This document shows, in pieces, positions 41,145-49,875 of a stretch of DNA of 64,000 bases (its first letter is position 1; the number at the start of each line of letters is the position of its first letter). A program made the translations under genes and the position numbers. The notes beneath the pieces were generated by a model. That model made no database searches. It saw only the letters and a list, made by a program, of their open reading frames with translations, and had not been told where the DNA came from. This stretch comes from Acetobacter sacchari. GTDB lineage: Bacteria; Pseudomonadota; Alphaproteobacteria; Acetobacterales; Acetobacteraceae. Where the stretch lies: assembly GCF_017377715.1 (NCBI RefSeq), contig NZ_JAFVMF010000003.1, forward strand, positions 214,729-278,728, written 5' to 3'.

Positions 41145-41657
41145 GTGTCGTCAGGAAGCGACGAGAAGCTGCGCGTCGAGGCGCTGACCTCCGACCACGA
41201 TCGGGCCAGGTTCGAGAGTGGCGTCGATGCCCTTGATCGATACCTTCGGACCCAAGCCGGACAAGACGCCCGAAAAAACTTGGCTGCGCCGTTTGTCCTG
41301 CTCCTGCCGGACGGGACTGTCGCCGGCTACTACACGCTGTCATCAACCGGTCTGCATCTTGGCGAGCTTCCAGCGGAAACCGCGCGGAAGCTGCCGCGCT
41401 ACCCTCTCGTGCCGGCGACACTGCTCGGAAGGCTTGCCGTCGATCGACGCCAACAGGGCAAGGGCTATGGCCGGTTCTTGTTAGCGGATGCGCTTTACCG
41501 CGCCGCAGGGAGTGAAGTTGCCTCGTTCGCCGTGATCGTCGACGCGAAAGATGAGGGCGCTCGTCGCTTCTATGAGCGGGAGAGTTTCCTCGCATTGCCC
41601 GATCAGCCCATGAAACTATTTCGGCCGATGTCTGACATCCGGCGGCTCTTCCGGTGA
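41145..41657 (+). CDS. GNAT family toxin (TacT-like tRNA acetyltransferase)
   Basis: A 170-residue acetyltransferase with the acetyl-CoA loop RRQQGKGYGRFLL near residues 102-114 and the usual N-terminal FESGVDALDRYLRTQAGQD. TacT-type toxins acetylate aminoacyl-tRNA and stop translation. The start is GTG. Together with the RHH gene it makes a standard toxin-antitoxin pair. Its stop (tga) overlaps the ATG of the next gene by one base. Confidence 0.9.
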   Translation: MSSGSDEKLRVEALTSDHDRARFESGVDALDRYLRTQAGQDARKNLAAPFVLLLPDGTVAGYYTLSSTGLHLGELPAETARKLPRYPLVPATLLGRLAVDRRQQGKGYGRFLLADALYRAAGSEVASFAVIVDAKDEGARRFYERESFLALPDQPMKLFRPMSDIRRLFR

Positions 41658-43087
41658 TGCACGACCTGACCGAGGAATGCCTTCGCATTCTGAACAAGGG
41701 TTTGTTCGAGATCATAGATCCCGGCCCGCTTCATCAGCCGATTCGCAGCTTTTCGATCCGCCGGGACGAAAAGCTGCACCTCATCTTGGAGACTGAAGCC
41801 GCCTCCAATGCGAAGTCGGCGGCGATCGACCAGCCGCGAGGCACGGTTCGCATGACGACTGAGCGGGCGCTCCTCCGCAGCGTGGGCGGCCTCGAAGGGG
41901 AATTCTTCGGGCTATTGCCCTATAGCCAGCACCGCCAGACCGTCGGCGTGACTGAACAGCCCCTCAAGGAACTGGCCCAGGTCCATATCGCCAAGACCAA
42001 CAACCCTTCCGCGGCGCCCGCTGCATACGTCATCGACTGGCTCGAAAACCTGCCCAGAAGCCCATACACTTGGCCGGCGGCCTCCGACGTCGTCACCAGG
42101 ACCATCACCACTCGGAGAATTTCGCTCAACGACGGCATCACCATCGCAGGCGATACCGACCGTTCCAGCACCTCGTGGAACTCCGCCAAGGTGACGGTGG
42201 ATGGCGCGACCTTCTACGTTTGCGCGCTCGACAGAGAAGACCGCCCCGGCGCCATCAAGCCGGGGTGCATCGTCTACGATGGCGTCCCCGACGACGAGTT
42301 CCGAAAGAAGGTCCGCACAGGCCTTTCCTTCGCGATGGGCGTGTACTTGGTCGATCTCGGGACAACCCACTACGACGCCGAATGGAACGTCGTGTCCACG
42401 CTCGCGCGGAGCGCATACAGCCTACGCCGCCATGCCTTCGACATCGAAATCCTGCAGCTCGCGCCGCTCGGCGACCGCTTCCTGAACGAGCTCGGCGGCC
42501 CGCAGCTGACGAGGGCGATCCAGGCGTTCGTGACGGCGTTCGACGTCCTGGATCTCGCGAACCTGCACTGGGCTTTCTGGCATGCGTGCGCCGCCACCCC
42601 ACACATCGCACCCGCGCACTTCGGGGCGGCGATCGAGGGCCTGCAAAGCGCATACACCAAGGCCAACCCCGGGAAGGTGCGAGAGGGCTGGGCCACCCGA
42701 GACGAATGGAAGATCCTCAAGAATGCACTCAGCGACGTCATCGACAGCGGCAACGTCTCCGCTGAGGCGAAGACGGCCTTGAAGGATAAGCTGCCCAACT
42801 TCAACGGCATCGATCAGCGTCAGCGGCTGAAAGACGTGATGGCCGCCTTGAACCTGGAGCTGGGCGATGACGAGGACGCCGCGTGGCGCCGACGGAACAA
42901 AGCCGCCCACGGCACGCCAATCCCGCAGGGTCAGGAGGTGGCGGCGATCCGGGACATGAAGCTGCTCCGGGGGTTGTTCCAGCGCCTCCTGCTGCGGATC
43001 ACGAACGCGGCCGATCAGTATATCGACTACGCCTCGCCCAACCACGAATACCGGCCTTTGCGCCAAGCGCCGCCGACGATCGGCTAG
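41657..43087 (+). CDS. Large protein with C-terminal HEPN-like motif, putative defence
   Basis: A 476-residue protein. Residues 1-280 are mostly strands and match no family I can name. The C-terminal 170 residues are helical and hold RRRNKAAHG near 411-419, which fits the R-x4-H motif of HEPN ribonucleases. That fold is common in abortive-infection proteins such as ApeA-like ones. The start at 41657 (ATG) overlaps the GNAT stop by one base, so the three genes are translated together. The nuclease role is inferred. Confidence 0.6.
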   Translation: MHDLTEECLRILNKGLFEIIDPGPLHQPIRSFSIRRDEKLHLILETEAASNAKSAAIDQPRGTVRMTTERALLRSVGGLEGEFFGLLPYSQHRQTVGVTEQPLKELAQVHIAKTNNPSAAPAAYVIDWLENLPRSPYTWPAASDVVTRTITTRRISLNDGITIAGDTDRSSTSWNSAKVTVDGATFYVCALDREDRPGAIKPGCIVYDGVPDDEFRKKVRTGLSFAMGVYLVDLGTTHYDAEWNVVSTLARSAYSLRRHAFDIEILQLAPLGDRFLNELGGPQLTRAIQAFVTAFDVLDLANLHWAFWHACAATPHIAPAHFGAAIEGLQSAYTKANPGKVREGWATRDEWKILKNALSDVIDSGNVSAEAKTALKDKLPNFNGIDQRQRLKDVMAALNLELGDDEDAAWRRRNKAAHGTPIPQGQEVAAIRDMKLLRGLFQRLLLRITNAADQYIDYASPNHEYRPLRQAPPTIG

Positions 43088-43286
43088 GCGTCGCTGAACT
43101 CGCTGTTGAAGCCGATGTCCGCCACCCGCTGGGTGAGGCTGTGGTCACTGAGCGCGGTGGAAGTAGGCGCTTCTCCTCGGCGGCCCGGCCCAACCGCGGC
43201 TGCACGCCCGATGGGAGCTGCCGTCGTCTTCCCTAATTTTCTCCAATATTCTATAAACTTCCCCGATCACGAGTCACGGCGGGCGC

Positions 43287-43484
43287 ATGGGCGACGAAAT
43301 CCTGACGATCCGAGAGGTAGCGGAACTTCTCAAGATCAATGAGAAGACCGCGTACAAGCTTGTATCGGCAGGCAAGATTCCTGGCTTCAAGGTCGGCGGA
43401 TCGTGGCGGTTCCAGCGGCAGGAAATCGCAAACTGGATAAAGCGTAAGGTTGAAGAACAGCAGGGGGGCAGCGGGGGCGCATGA
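43287..43484 (+). CDS. Excisionase-like helix-turn-helix protein of the restriction operon
   Basis: A 65-residue winged helix-turn-helix protein (LTIREVAELLKINEKTAYKL, then SWRFQRQEIANWI). Its stop overlaps the hsdR ATG in an ATGA arrangement, so it is the first gene of the restriction operon and probably its regulator. An AT-rich block (ttctataaac, about 43251-43260) just upstream probably holds the promoter. The preceding 200 bases have no gene. Confidence 0.85.
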   Translation: MGDEILTIREVAELLKINEKTAYKLVSAGKIPGFKVGGSWRFQRQEIANWIKRKVEEQQGGSGGA

Positions 43485-45853
43485 CGAACGAAGCCGACAC
43501 GTGCCGAAAATTTGTCGTGCCCAAGCTGCAATCCGCCGGTTGGGATAACGATCCTCATTCCATCGCCGAGCAGCGCAGCATCACGGATGGCCGCGTCATT
43601 CCCGTGGGCAAGGGGTTTGTCCGCAAGCCGCCCAAGCGGGTGGACTATCTGCTGCGCTTTACGCGGGATTTTCCGCTCGCCGTGGTCGAGGCGAAGGCCA
43701 GCTACAAATCAGCGGCCGATGCCGTGCAGCAAGCCCGCGACTATGCGGAAATCCTTGGCCTCAAATACGCCTACGCCACCAACGGCGCCGAAATCATCGA
43801 GATCGACTATTTCAAGGGGACGGAAACGCGCGTCGCCGACTTCCCGACCCCCGATGACCTTTGGCGGCGCTATCAGACGGGTAGCGGAATCGATACGCCC
43901 GAGCGCGTCGAACACCTGATCGCACCCTACAACACGGTCGGCGGCAAGCCACCCCGCTACTATCAGCAGATCGCCATCAACCGCACGGTCGAAGCCATCC
44001 TTGCGGGAAAGAAGCGCCTCCTTCTCACCATGGCGACAGGAACGGGCAAGACCATCGTGGCCTTCCAGATTTGCTGGAAGCTTTGGTCGAGCCGCTGGAA
44101 CAGAAGTGGGGAGCATCGCAAGCCGCGCATCCTGTTCCTCGCGGACCGCAACATCCTCATCGACGACCCGAAGGACAAGACCTTCACCCCCTTCGGCGAT
44201 GCGCGCCACAAGATTGAATCCGGCGAAATCGTCAAAAGCCGGGAAATGTATTTCGCCATCTATCAGGCGCTGGCCGAGGACGAGCGACGCGCGGGGCTTT
44301 TTCGGGACTATCCGCCGGATTTCTTCGACCTCATCATCGTCGATGAATGTCACCGAGGCAGTGCGCGGGACGACAGTTCATGGCGCGTCATCCTTGAGCA
44401 CTTCGGGCCCGCATACCAGCTTGGCATGACGGCCACGCCGCTGCGCGAGGACAACCGCGACACCTACCTCTATTTCGGCAACCCGATCTACGAATACAGC
44501 CTGCGCCAGGGCATCGATGACGGCTTTCTCGCACCCTACCGGGTGCATCGCGTCGTCACCCAATGGGACGCGGCCGGCTGGCGGCCGAGCAAAGACGAGG
44601 TTGACCGCTTTGGCCGGGCGATCCCCGATGACGAATACCAGACCAAGGACTTCGAGCGGTCCATCGCCTTGCGCGCCAGGACGGAGGCCATCGCCCGCCA
44701 CCTGACCGACTTTCTCAAAAAGACCGACCGCTTCGCCAAGACTATCGTGTTCTGCGTCGATCAGGAACACGCCTCGGAAATGCGGCAGGCGCTGGTTAAC
44801 CTCAATGCCGACCTTGTGGCGCAGTATCCCGACTATGTGGTGCGCGTTACCGCTGACGAGGGCGCCATCGGGCGCGGCCTCCTCTCGAAATTCCAAGACC
44901 TCGAAACCAAAACGCCGGTGATCCTCACGTCGTCGCAACTGCTGACGACCGGCGTTGATGCGCCAACCTGCAAGAATGTCGTTCTGGCGCGTGTCGTTGG
45001 GTCCATGAGCGAGTTCAAGCAGATCATCGGGCGCGGGACGCGCCTTCGCGATGACTACGGCAAGCTCTGGTTCAACATCCTCGACTACACCGGCTCGGCG
45101 ACCCGCATGTTCGCTGACCCGGACTTCGACGGCGATCCGGTGCGGATCACGGAAGAAGAAGTCAACGATGCCGGCGAGACTGCCGCAACGACAGAGATCG
45201 TCCCCGAAGGTCAGGAGCCGGAGCCTGCCCCGCCGGAGGAGGACGAGCCCGGTGTGATCGAACCGCCGACCGGCGAGCCGCGCAAATTCTATTTCGACGG
45301 CGGCCAGGTCGAAGTCGTGGCTCACCTGGTCCACGAGCTTGATCCGAACGGCAAGCAGCTTCGCGTCGTCAAATACACCGAATACGTCGCCGAAAGCGTC
45401 CGTTCGCTGGCGCCGACCTCCGCCGAGCTTCGCAGGCGGTGGGCGGACGCAGACCAGCGCAGTGAGATTATCGCCGCGCTGGCCGGGCGTGGCGTTGATT
45501 TCGACGTGCTGGCCGAACAGACGGGTCAGACCGACGCTGACCCCTTCGACCTGCTTTGCCATCTGGCCTTTAACGCGCCGCTTCGCACGAGGCGCGAGCG
45601 GGCGCAGCGCCTCAAGGCCGAGCGCAAGGACTATTTCGAGAAATTCTCCCCCGAGGCGCGTCAGCTGCTCGACGAGCTTTTGGAAAAATATGCGGAACAC
45701 GGCGACGCGCAGTTTGTCCTGCCGGACGTGCTCAAGGTTCCGCCCATCTCAACTCACGGCCAGCCCGCCGAAATCATCAAGCTGTTTGGCGGACCCGACC
45801 AACTTCGCCGGGCTGTGAACGACCTGCAAGGACTGCTCTATGGCGCGAATTAA
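43481..45853 (+). CDS. hsdR: Type I restriction endonuclease HsdR (EcoEI-like)
   Basis: A 790-residue motor and nuclease subunit. The N-terminal nuclease domain has the PD-(D/E)xK pattern (VDYLLRF near residue 57, VVEAKA near 68). The SF2 helicase has Walker A ATGTGKT near 186, DECHRG near 287 and SQLLTTGVDAPT and QIIGRGTRLR later. An acidic linker follows and then a C-terminal domain that contacts the methylase. It overlaps hsdM by 14 bases. Confidence 0.95.
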   Translation: MTNEADTCRKFVVPKLQSAGWDNDPHSIAEQRSITDGRVIPVGKGFVRKPPKRVDYLLRFTRDFPLAVVEAKASYKSAADAVQQARDYAEILGLKYAYATNGAEIIEIDYFKGTETRVADFPTPDDLWRRYQTGSGIDTPERVEHLIAPYNTVGGKPPRYYQQIAINRTVEAILAGKKRLLLTMATGTGKTIVAFQICWKLWSSRWNRSGEHRKPRILFLADRNILIDDPKDKTFTPFGDARHKIESGEIVKSREMYFAIYQALAEDERRAGLFRDYPPDFFDLIIVDECHRGSARDDSSWRVILEHFGPAYQLGMTATPLREDNRDTYLYFGNPIYEYSLRQGIDDGFLAPYRVHRVVTQWDAAGWRPSKDEVDRFGRAIPDDEYQTKDFERSIALRARTEAIARHLTDFLKKTDRFAKTIVFCVDQEHASEMRQALVNLNADLVAQYPDYVVRVTADEGAIGRGLLSKFQDLETKTPVILTSSQLLTTGVDAPTCKNVVLARVVGSMSEFKQIIGRGTRLRDDYGKLWFNILDYTGSATRMFADPDFDGDPVRITEEEVNDAGETAATTEIVPEGQEPEPAPPEEDEPGVIEPPTGEPRKFYFDGGQVEVVAHLVHELDPNGKQLRVVKYTEYVAESVRSLAPTSAELRRRWADADQRSEIIAALAGRGVDFDVLAEQTGQTDADPFDLLCHLAFNAPLRTRRERAQRLKAERKDYFEKFSPEARQLLDELLEKYAEHGDAQFVLPDVLKVPPISTHGQPAEIIKLFGGPDQLRRAVNDLQGLLYGAN

Positions 45854-47399
45854 AAAGAAGAACGGTGCAGACGCCGCACCGATGACCACCTCCCAGATGC
45901 TCGGCAGCCTCCTCAAGTCTGCGCGTGACATCATGCGCAAGGACAAGGGGCTGAACGGCGACCTCGACCGCCTGCCGTTGCTGACATGGATCATGTTCCT
46001 CAAGTTCCTCGACGACCTTGAGCAGCAGCGCGAGGAGGAGACCGCGTTGTCCGGCAAGAAGTTCAAGGCCGCCGTCGAGGTTCCGTATCGCTGGCGCGAT
46101 TGGGCCGCTGATCCGCAGGGCGTCACAGGCGACGAATTGCTTTCCTTCATCAATTCCGACGAAGCCGTACGAGCGGATGGGACGAAAGGCCCCGGCCTGT
46201 TCACTTACCTGCGCTCGCTCTCAAGCTCTAACGGCGACAACCGCCGCGACGTGATCGCCACCGTATTCAAGGGCGTCGATAACCGCATGAAGAGCGGTTA
46301 TCTGCTCCGCGACATCATCAACAAGGTGGGCGGGATTCATTTCACATCGTCGGACGAGCTTCACACTCTCGGCGCGCTCTACGAATCCATGCTCCGCGAA
46401 ATGCGCGATGCGGCGGGCGATTCCGGCGAGTTCTACACGCCGCGTGCCGTCGTCCGCTTCATGGTGGAAGTCACCGATCCTCGCCTTGGCGAGACCGTCC
46501 TTGATCCGGCCAGCGGCACCGGCGGGTTTCTAGTGGAAGCCTACAACCACCTTGAGAAGCAGGTGAAGACCGTCGCCGACCGCAAGCGTCTGCAAAACGA
46601 CACCATCACCGGGTGCGAGCCCAAGTCCCTGCCTTATCTGCTATGTCAGATGAACCTGCTGCTGCACGGGCTGGACGCGCCGCAGATCGACCCCGGCAAT
46701 GCCCTGCGCTTCAAGCTCTCGGAAATCGGCGAGAAAGAGCGCGTCGATGTGATCCTTACTAACCCGCCCTTCGGCGGCGAGGAGGAAAAAGGCATCCAGG
46801 GCAACTTCCCAGGGGACCGCCAAACCGCTGAAACTGCACTTCTCTTCCTGCAACTCATCATGCGGAAGTTGAGGCGCCAGCCGACTTCCGCTGGGCGACC
46901 GGCGCGCGCGGCTGTCGTCGTGCCCAATGGCATACTGTTCGGCGATGGCGTATGCGCCCGCATAAAGGAGGAGCTTCTCAAGGAGTTCAATCTTCATACC
47001 GTCGTGCGCCTGCCCAATGGCGTGTTTGCGCCCTACACTGGCATCCCCACCAACATCCTGTTCTTCGACCGCTCCGGGCCGACCAAGGAGGTCTGGTACT
47101 ACGAACAGCCGCTGCCCGAAGGGCGGAAGAATTATACCAAGACCCAGCCCATGCAGTTTGATGAGTTCAGGGGCAGCATGGCGTGGTGGACAAAACGCGA
47201 GGAGAACGATCAGGCGTGGAAGGTGCCGGTCAGGGAGTTGCTGGACGCGGGCTGCAACCTCGACCGCAAGAACCCACGCGCCGGGGTGGACTTCGAGCAT
47301 CTGCCGCCGGAGCAGCTTGCCGACGACATTTTGAAGAAAGAACTGCGGATCGCCGAGTTGATGCGGGAGATCAAGACGGCGTTGGGGTCGCCTGCATGA
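45840..47399 (+). CDS. hsdM: Type I DNA methyltransferase HsdM
   Basis: A 519-residue N6-adenine methyltransferase. The AdoMet motif DPASGTGGFLVEAY is near residue 222 and the catalytic NPPFGG near 308; an N-terminal HsdM helical domain (LPLLTWIMFLKFLDDLE) precedes them. It protects host sites when complexed with HsdS. It overlaps both hsdR (14 bases) and hsdS (4 bases). Confidence 0.96.
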   Translation: MARIKKKNGADAAPMTTSQMLGSLLKSARDIMRKDKGLNGDLDRLPLLTWIMFLKFLDDLEQQREEETALSGKKFKAAVEVPYRWRDWAADPQGVTGDELLSFINSDEAVRADGTKGPGLFTYLRSLSSSNGDNRRDVIATVFKGVDNRMKSGYLLRDIINKVGGIHFTSSDELHTLGALYESMLREMRDAAGDSGEFYTPRAVVRFMVEVTDPRLGETVLDPASGTGGFLVEAYNHLEKQVKTVADRKRLQNDTITGCEPKSLPYLLCQMNLLLHGLDAPQIDPGNALRFKLSEIGEKERVDVILTNPPFGGEEEKGIQGNFPGDRQTAETALLFLQLIMRKLRRQPTSAGRPARAAVVVPNGILFGDGVCARIKEELLKEFNLHTVVRLPNGVFAPYTGIPTNILFFDRSGPTKEVWYYEQPLPEGRKNYTKTQPMQFDEFRGSMAWWTKREENDQAWKVPVRELLDAGCNLDRKNPRAGVDFEHLPPEQLADDILKKELRIAELMREIKTALGSPA

Positions 47400-48550
47400 C
47401 GAAAGCGTGGCCCAAAGCATCCATGGGTGAAATCGCTCCACTGGTCAGACGCCCCGTTCTCACCAGGGCCGAGGAACTGTATCGGGAAATCGGCATCCGC
47501 TCATTCGGGAAAGGTGTCTTCCACAAAGCGCCGGTCACTGGACTGGACATCGCCGATAAGCGCGTATTCACGGTGAAACCGGGCGACCTGCTCTTCAATA
47601 TCGTCTTTGCGTGGGAGGGGGCCGTCGCGGTCGCCACCGAAGCCGAGCGTGGAATGGTTGGCTCGCATAGGTTTCTAACCTGTGTCACCGACAAGTCAAA
47701 AGCCGATGCTCGGTTCCTCAATTACTGGTTCACGCAGGCAGAGGGGCGCGACCAGCTTCTTCGGGCGTCACCAGGAGGCGCGGGTCGCAACCGGACTCTT
47801 GGCGTGGAGAAGCTTGCGGCTATCCATGTTCCCTTGCCGCCGCTCGACGAGCAGCGCCGCATCGTCGCGCGCATTGAAGAATTGGCGGCAAAGGTGGCAG
47901 AGGCGCAAAATCTGCGGGCTCTATCCGATCAAGCCACCGTCGCGTTCGTGTCTGCAACACATGCTGCTTTAGCTACGTCAAAGCCAGAACCGCTCTCCAA
48001 GTTTATTGAACTCGACGAGGACGCGACACCCATCGAGATAGGCGTTCCCTATCCACAAGCGGGTGTGCGTGGTTTTGGTGGCGGCCTATTTGCTAAGGCC
48101 CCCGTGAAGGGTGGAGAAACAACCTATCGCACCTTCAACCGTCTCTATCAGGGGGCTCTGGTCATGAGCCAAGTGAAGGGCTGGGAGGGCGCGGTAGCTA
48201 TGACCCCCAAGGAATTGCACGGCTATTTCGTATCCCCCGAATACCGGACCTTTCGCTGTAGGGCGGATCGTTGTTTGCCCGAGTATCTGGCGGCACTCGT
48301 TCCTACGAAGTTTTTTTGGGGGCGGCTCAAGGATGCCACACGCGGCGTTGGCGCAAGGAGAGAGCGCACCAGACCTGAACAGTTCTTGCGGCTTGAGTTC
48401 TCCATGCCTTCACTCAGGGACCAGGAACGCGCCATCGCAACATTCACATCCATCAATGCCGTGCAGGGATTACAGCAAGAGACTGCAACGGGGATGAGCG
48501 CCATGCTCCCCGCCATTCTCGACAAGGCGTTCAGGGGGGAATTGTCATGA
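47396..48550 (+). CDS. hsdS: Type I specificity subunit HsdS
   Basis: A 384-residue specificity protein with two target-recognition domains. Each ends in a conserved helical spacer: LPPLDEQRRIVARIEELAAK near residue 150 and MPSLRDQERAIATFTSINAV near 342. Recognition sequence unknown. The start at 47396 overlaps the hsdM stop by 4 bases and the stop overlaps the SIR2 start by 4 bases. Confidence 0.93.
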   Translation: MTKAWPKASMGEIAPLVRRPVLTRAEELYREIGIRSFGKGVFHKAPVTGLDIADKRVFTVKPGDLLFNIVFAWEGAVAVATEAERGMVGSHRFLTCVTDKSKADARFLNYWFTQAEGRDQLLRASPGGAGRNRTLGVEKLAAIHVPLPPLDEQRRIVARIEELAAKVAEAQNLRALSDQATVAFVSATHAALATSKPEPLSKFIELDEDATPIEIGVPYPQAGVRGFGGGLFAKAPVKGGETTYRTFNRLYQGALVMSQVKGWEGAVAMTPKELHGYFVSPEYRTFRCRADRCLPEYLAALVPTKFFWGRLKDATRGVGARRERTRPEQFLRLEFSMPSLRDQERAIATFTSINAVQGLQQETATGMSAMLPAILDKAFRGELS

Positions 48551-49875
48551 CATTCTTCGCCATCAGGGGAAGCCGACAGCTAACCTCCGACGAGTTCCTG
48601 GCGCATCTTGCGCTTGCGATCCGGCTGGAAAATGTCGGCGTCTTGCTTGGTGCCGGAGCCTCCAAAGGCGTCGGCGGCATGGTCATGTCGGACGTGTGGG
48701 CGCTGCTTGAGAACGAATACGCTGACCAAATCCAGTTCCTTCGGGACAACAAGTTTCTTGCGGACGGCGAGGCGGGCAATGTCGAACTCTTGCTCGACCG
48801 GCTGGAAATCGCTTGCCTGGACGGCGAACGAACCGGCGCTGACCTGACTAAGCTGAAAGCGGCGCGGCACGCCCTGCGCAAGGTTGTGCTGCGGGCCGCC
48901 ATTCTGGACGAAAAGCTATGGTCCGAACCGGATCAGGCGATCCTGAACCCCAAACTTTCGGACCACATCAGGCTTGTGTCCCGCCTTGCCGGAAACCGCC
49001 AACCCGGTCAGGCCGCGCCGTGGGCGTTCACGACCAACTACGACCTTGCGCTGGAGTGGTCGGCCGAGGCGCTGGGCCTCCATTGCGTCAACGGCTTTTC
49101 GGGAACGCACGACCGCGCTTTCCGGCCGAGCAGTTTCGATCTTGGTCTTCGCAACGTGCAGGCGCGCGGCGAGGCGCGCTTCGGCACATACAACCTCTAC
49201 CTTGGTAAGCTGCACGGCTCGATTTCATGGACCGCGAGCAAGTCAGGCAGCGTGTGCGAATTGCCCAGCACCAGCGTGAAGCCGCTGGTGGATCAGTTCA
49301 TCGCATCCGATCAGCCAGACAACTGGCCGGGTTTCATGATCTTCCCCGGCGCGTCGAAATTCGTTCAGACCACTGCGTTCGTATATGGCGAGGTCATTCG
49401 CCGCTTCACCGAATTTCTCTCCCGTCCGAACGCCTGCCTTATCGTCAATGGCTACGGATTTACCGACGACCACATCAATCGGCTTATCGTTTCGGCGCTA
49501 CAGAACCCGACCCTGCAACTTATAATCTACCTTCCCGAGATCGACCGCTTGGGCATTTACGACACGCTCGCCGCGACCGGCGAGGCGATCAGACCCAACG
49601 AGCAGCTTAAGCGCCTGCTGCTAACGCAGCTTCCACAGGTGACGGTGCGCGGCTTCGGGGCCGGAGGCTTCTTCGACGCACTGGCGAATGACCTGCCCGA
49701 ACCGGCCATGCTGGATGAGGTGTCGGAACGTGCGCGCCAGCTTGAAGTGCTGCTCAAGCAGGCCACGAACATTCAAGTGTCGAAGAAATCCGCCGGGAGT
49801 GCGGACGCAGAAGAAGCGGTGGCCGCTGCCGAAGCTGCACCTGCACCCGGCAACGGCTTTGAGGACTTGCTTTGA
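48547..49875 (+). CDS. SIR2-like NADase-type defence protein
   Basis: A 442-residue SIR2-family protein. The NAD motif LLGAGASKG is at residues 33-41, TTNYD near 163, the catalytic His in GKLHGS near 221 and GYGFTDDHIN near 302. Bacterial defence SIR2 proteins deplete NAD+ on phage infection, and this one precedes a HerA ATPase, a pairing known as SIR2-HerA. Its ATG overlaps hsdS by 4 bases, so it is coupled to a restriction system. An Ala-rich tail ends the protein. Confidence 0.88.
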   Translation: MTFFAIRGSRQLTSDEFLAHLALAIRLENVGVLLGAGASKGVGGMVMSDVWALLENEYADQIQFLRDNKFLADGEAGNVELLLDRLEIACLDGERTGADLTKLKAARHALRKVVLRAAILDEKLWSEPDQAILNPKLSDHIRLVSRLAGNRQPGQAAPWAFTTNYDLALEWSAEALGLHCVNGFSGTHDRAFRPSSFDLGLRNVQARGEARFGTYNLYLGKLHGSISWTASKSGSVCELPSTSVKPLVDQFIASDQPDNWPGFMIFPGASKFVQTTAFVYGEVIRRFTEFLSRPNACLIVNGYGFTDDHINRLIVSALQNPTLQLIIYLPEIDRLGIYDTLAATGEAIRPNEQLKRLLLTQLPQVTVRGFGAGGFFDALANDLPEPAMLDEVSERARQLEVLLKQATNIQVSKKSAGSADAEEAVAAAEAAPAPGNGFEDLL

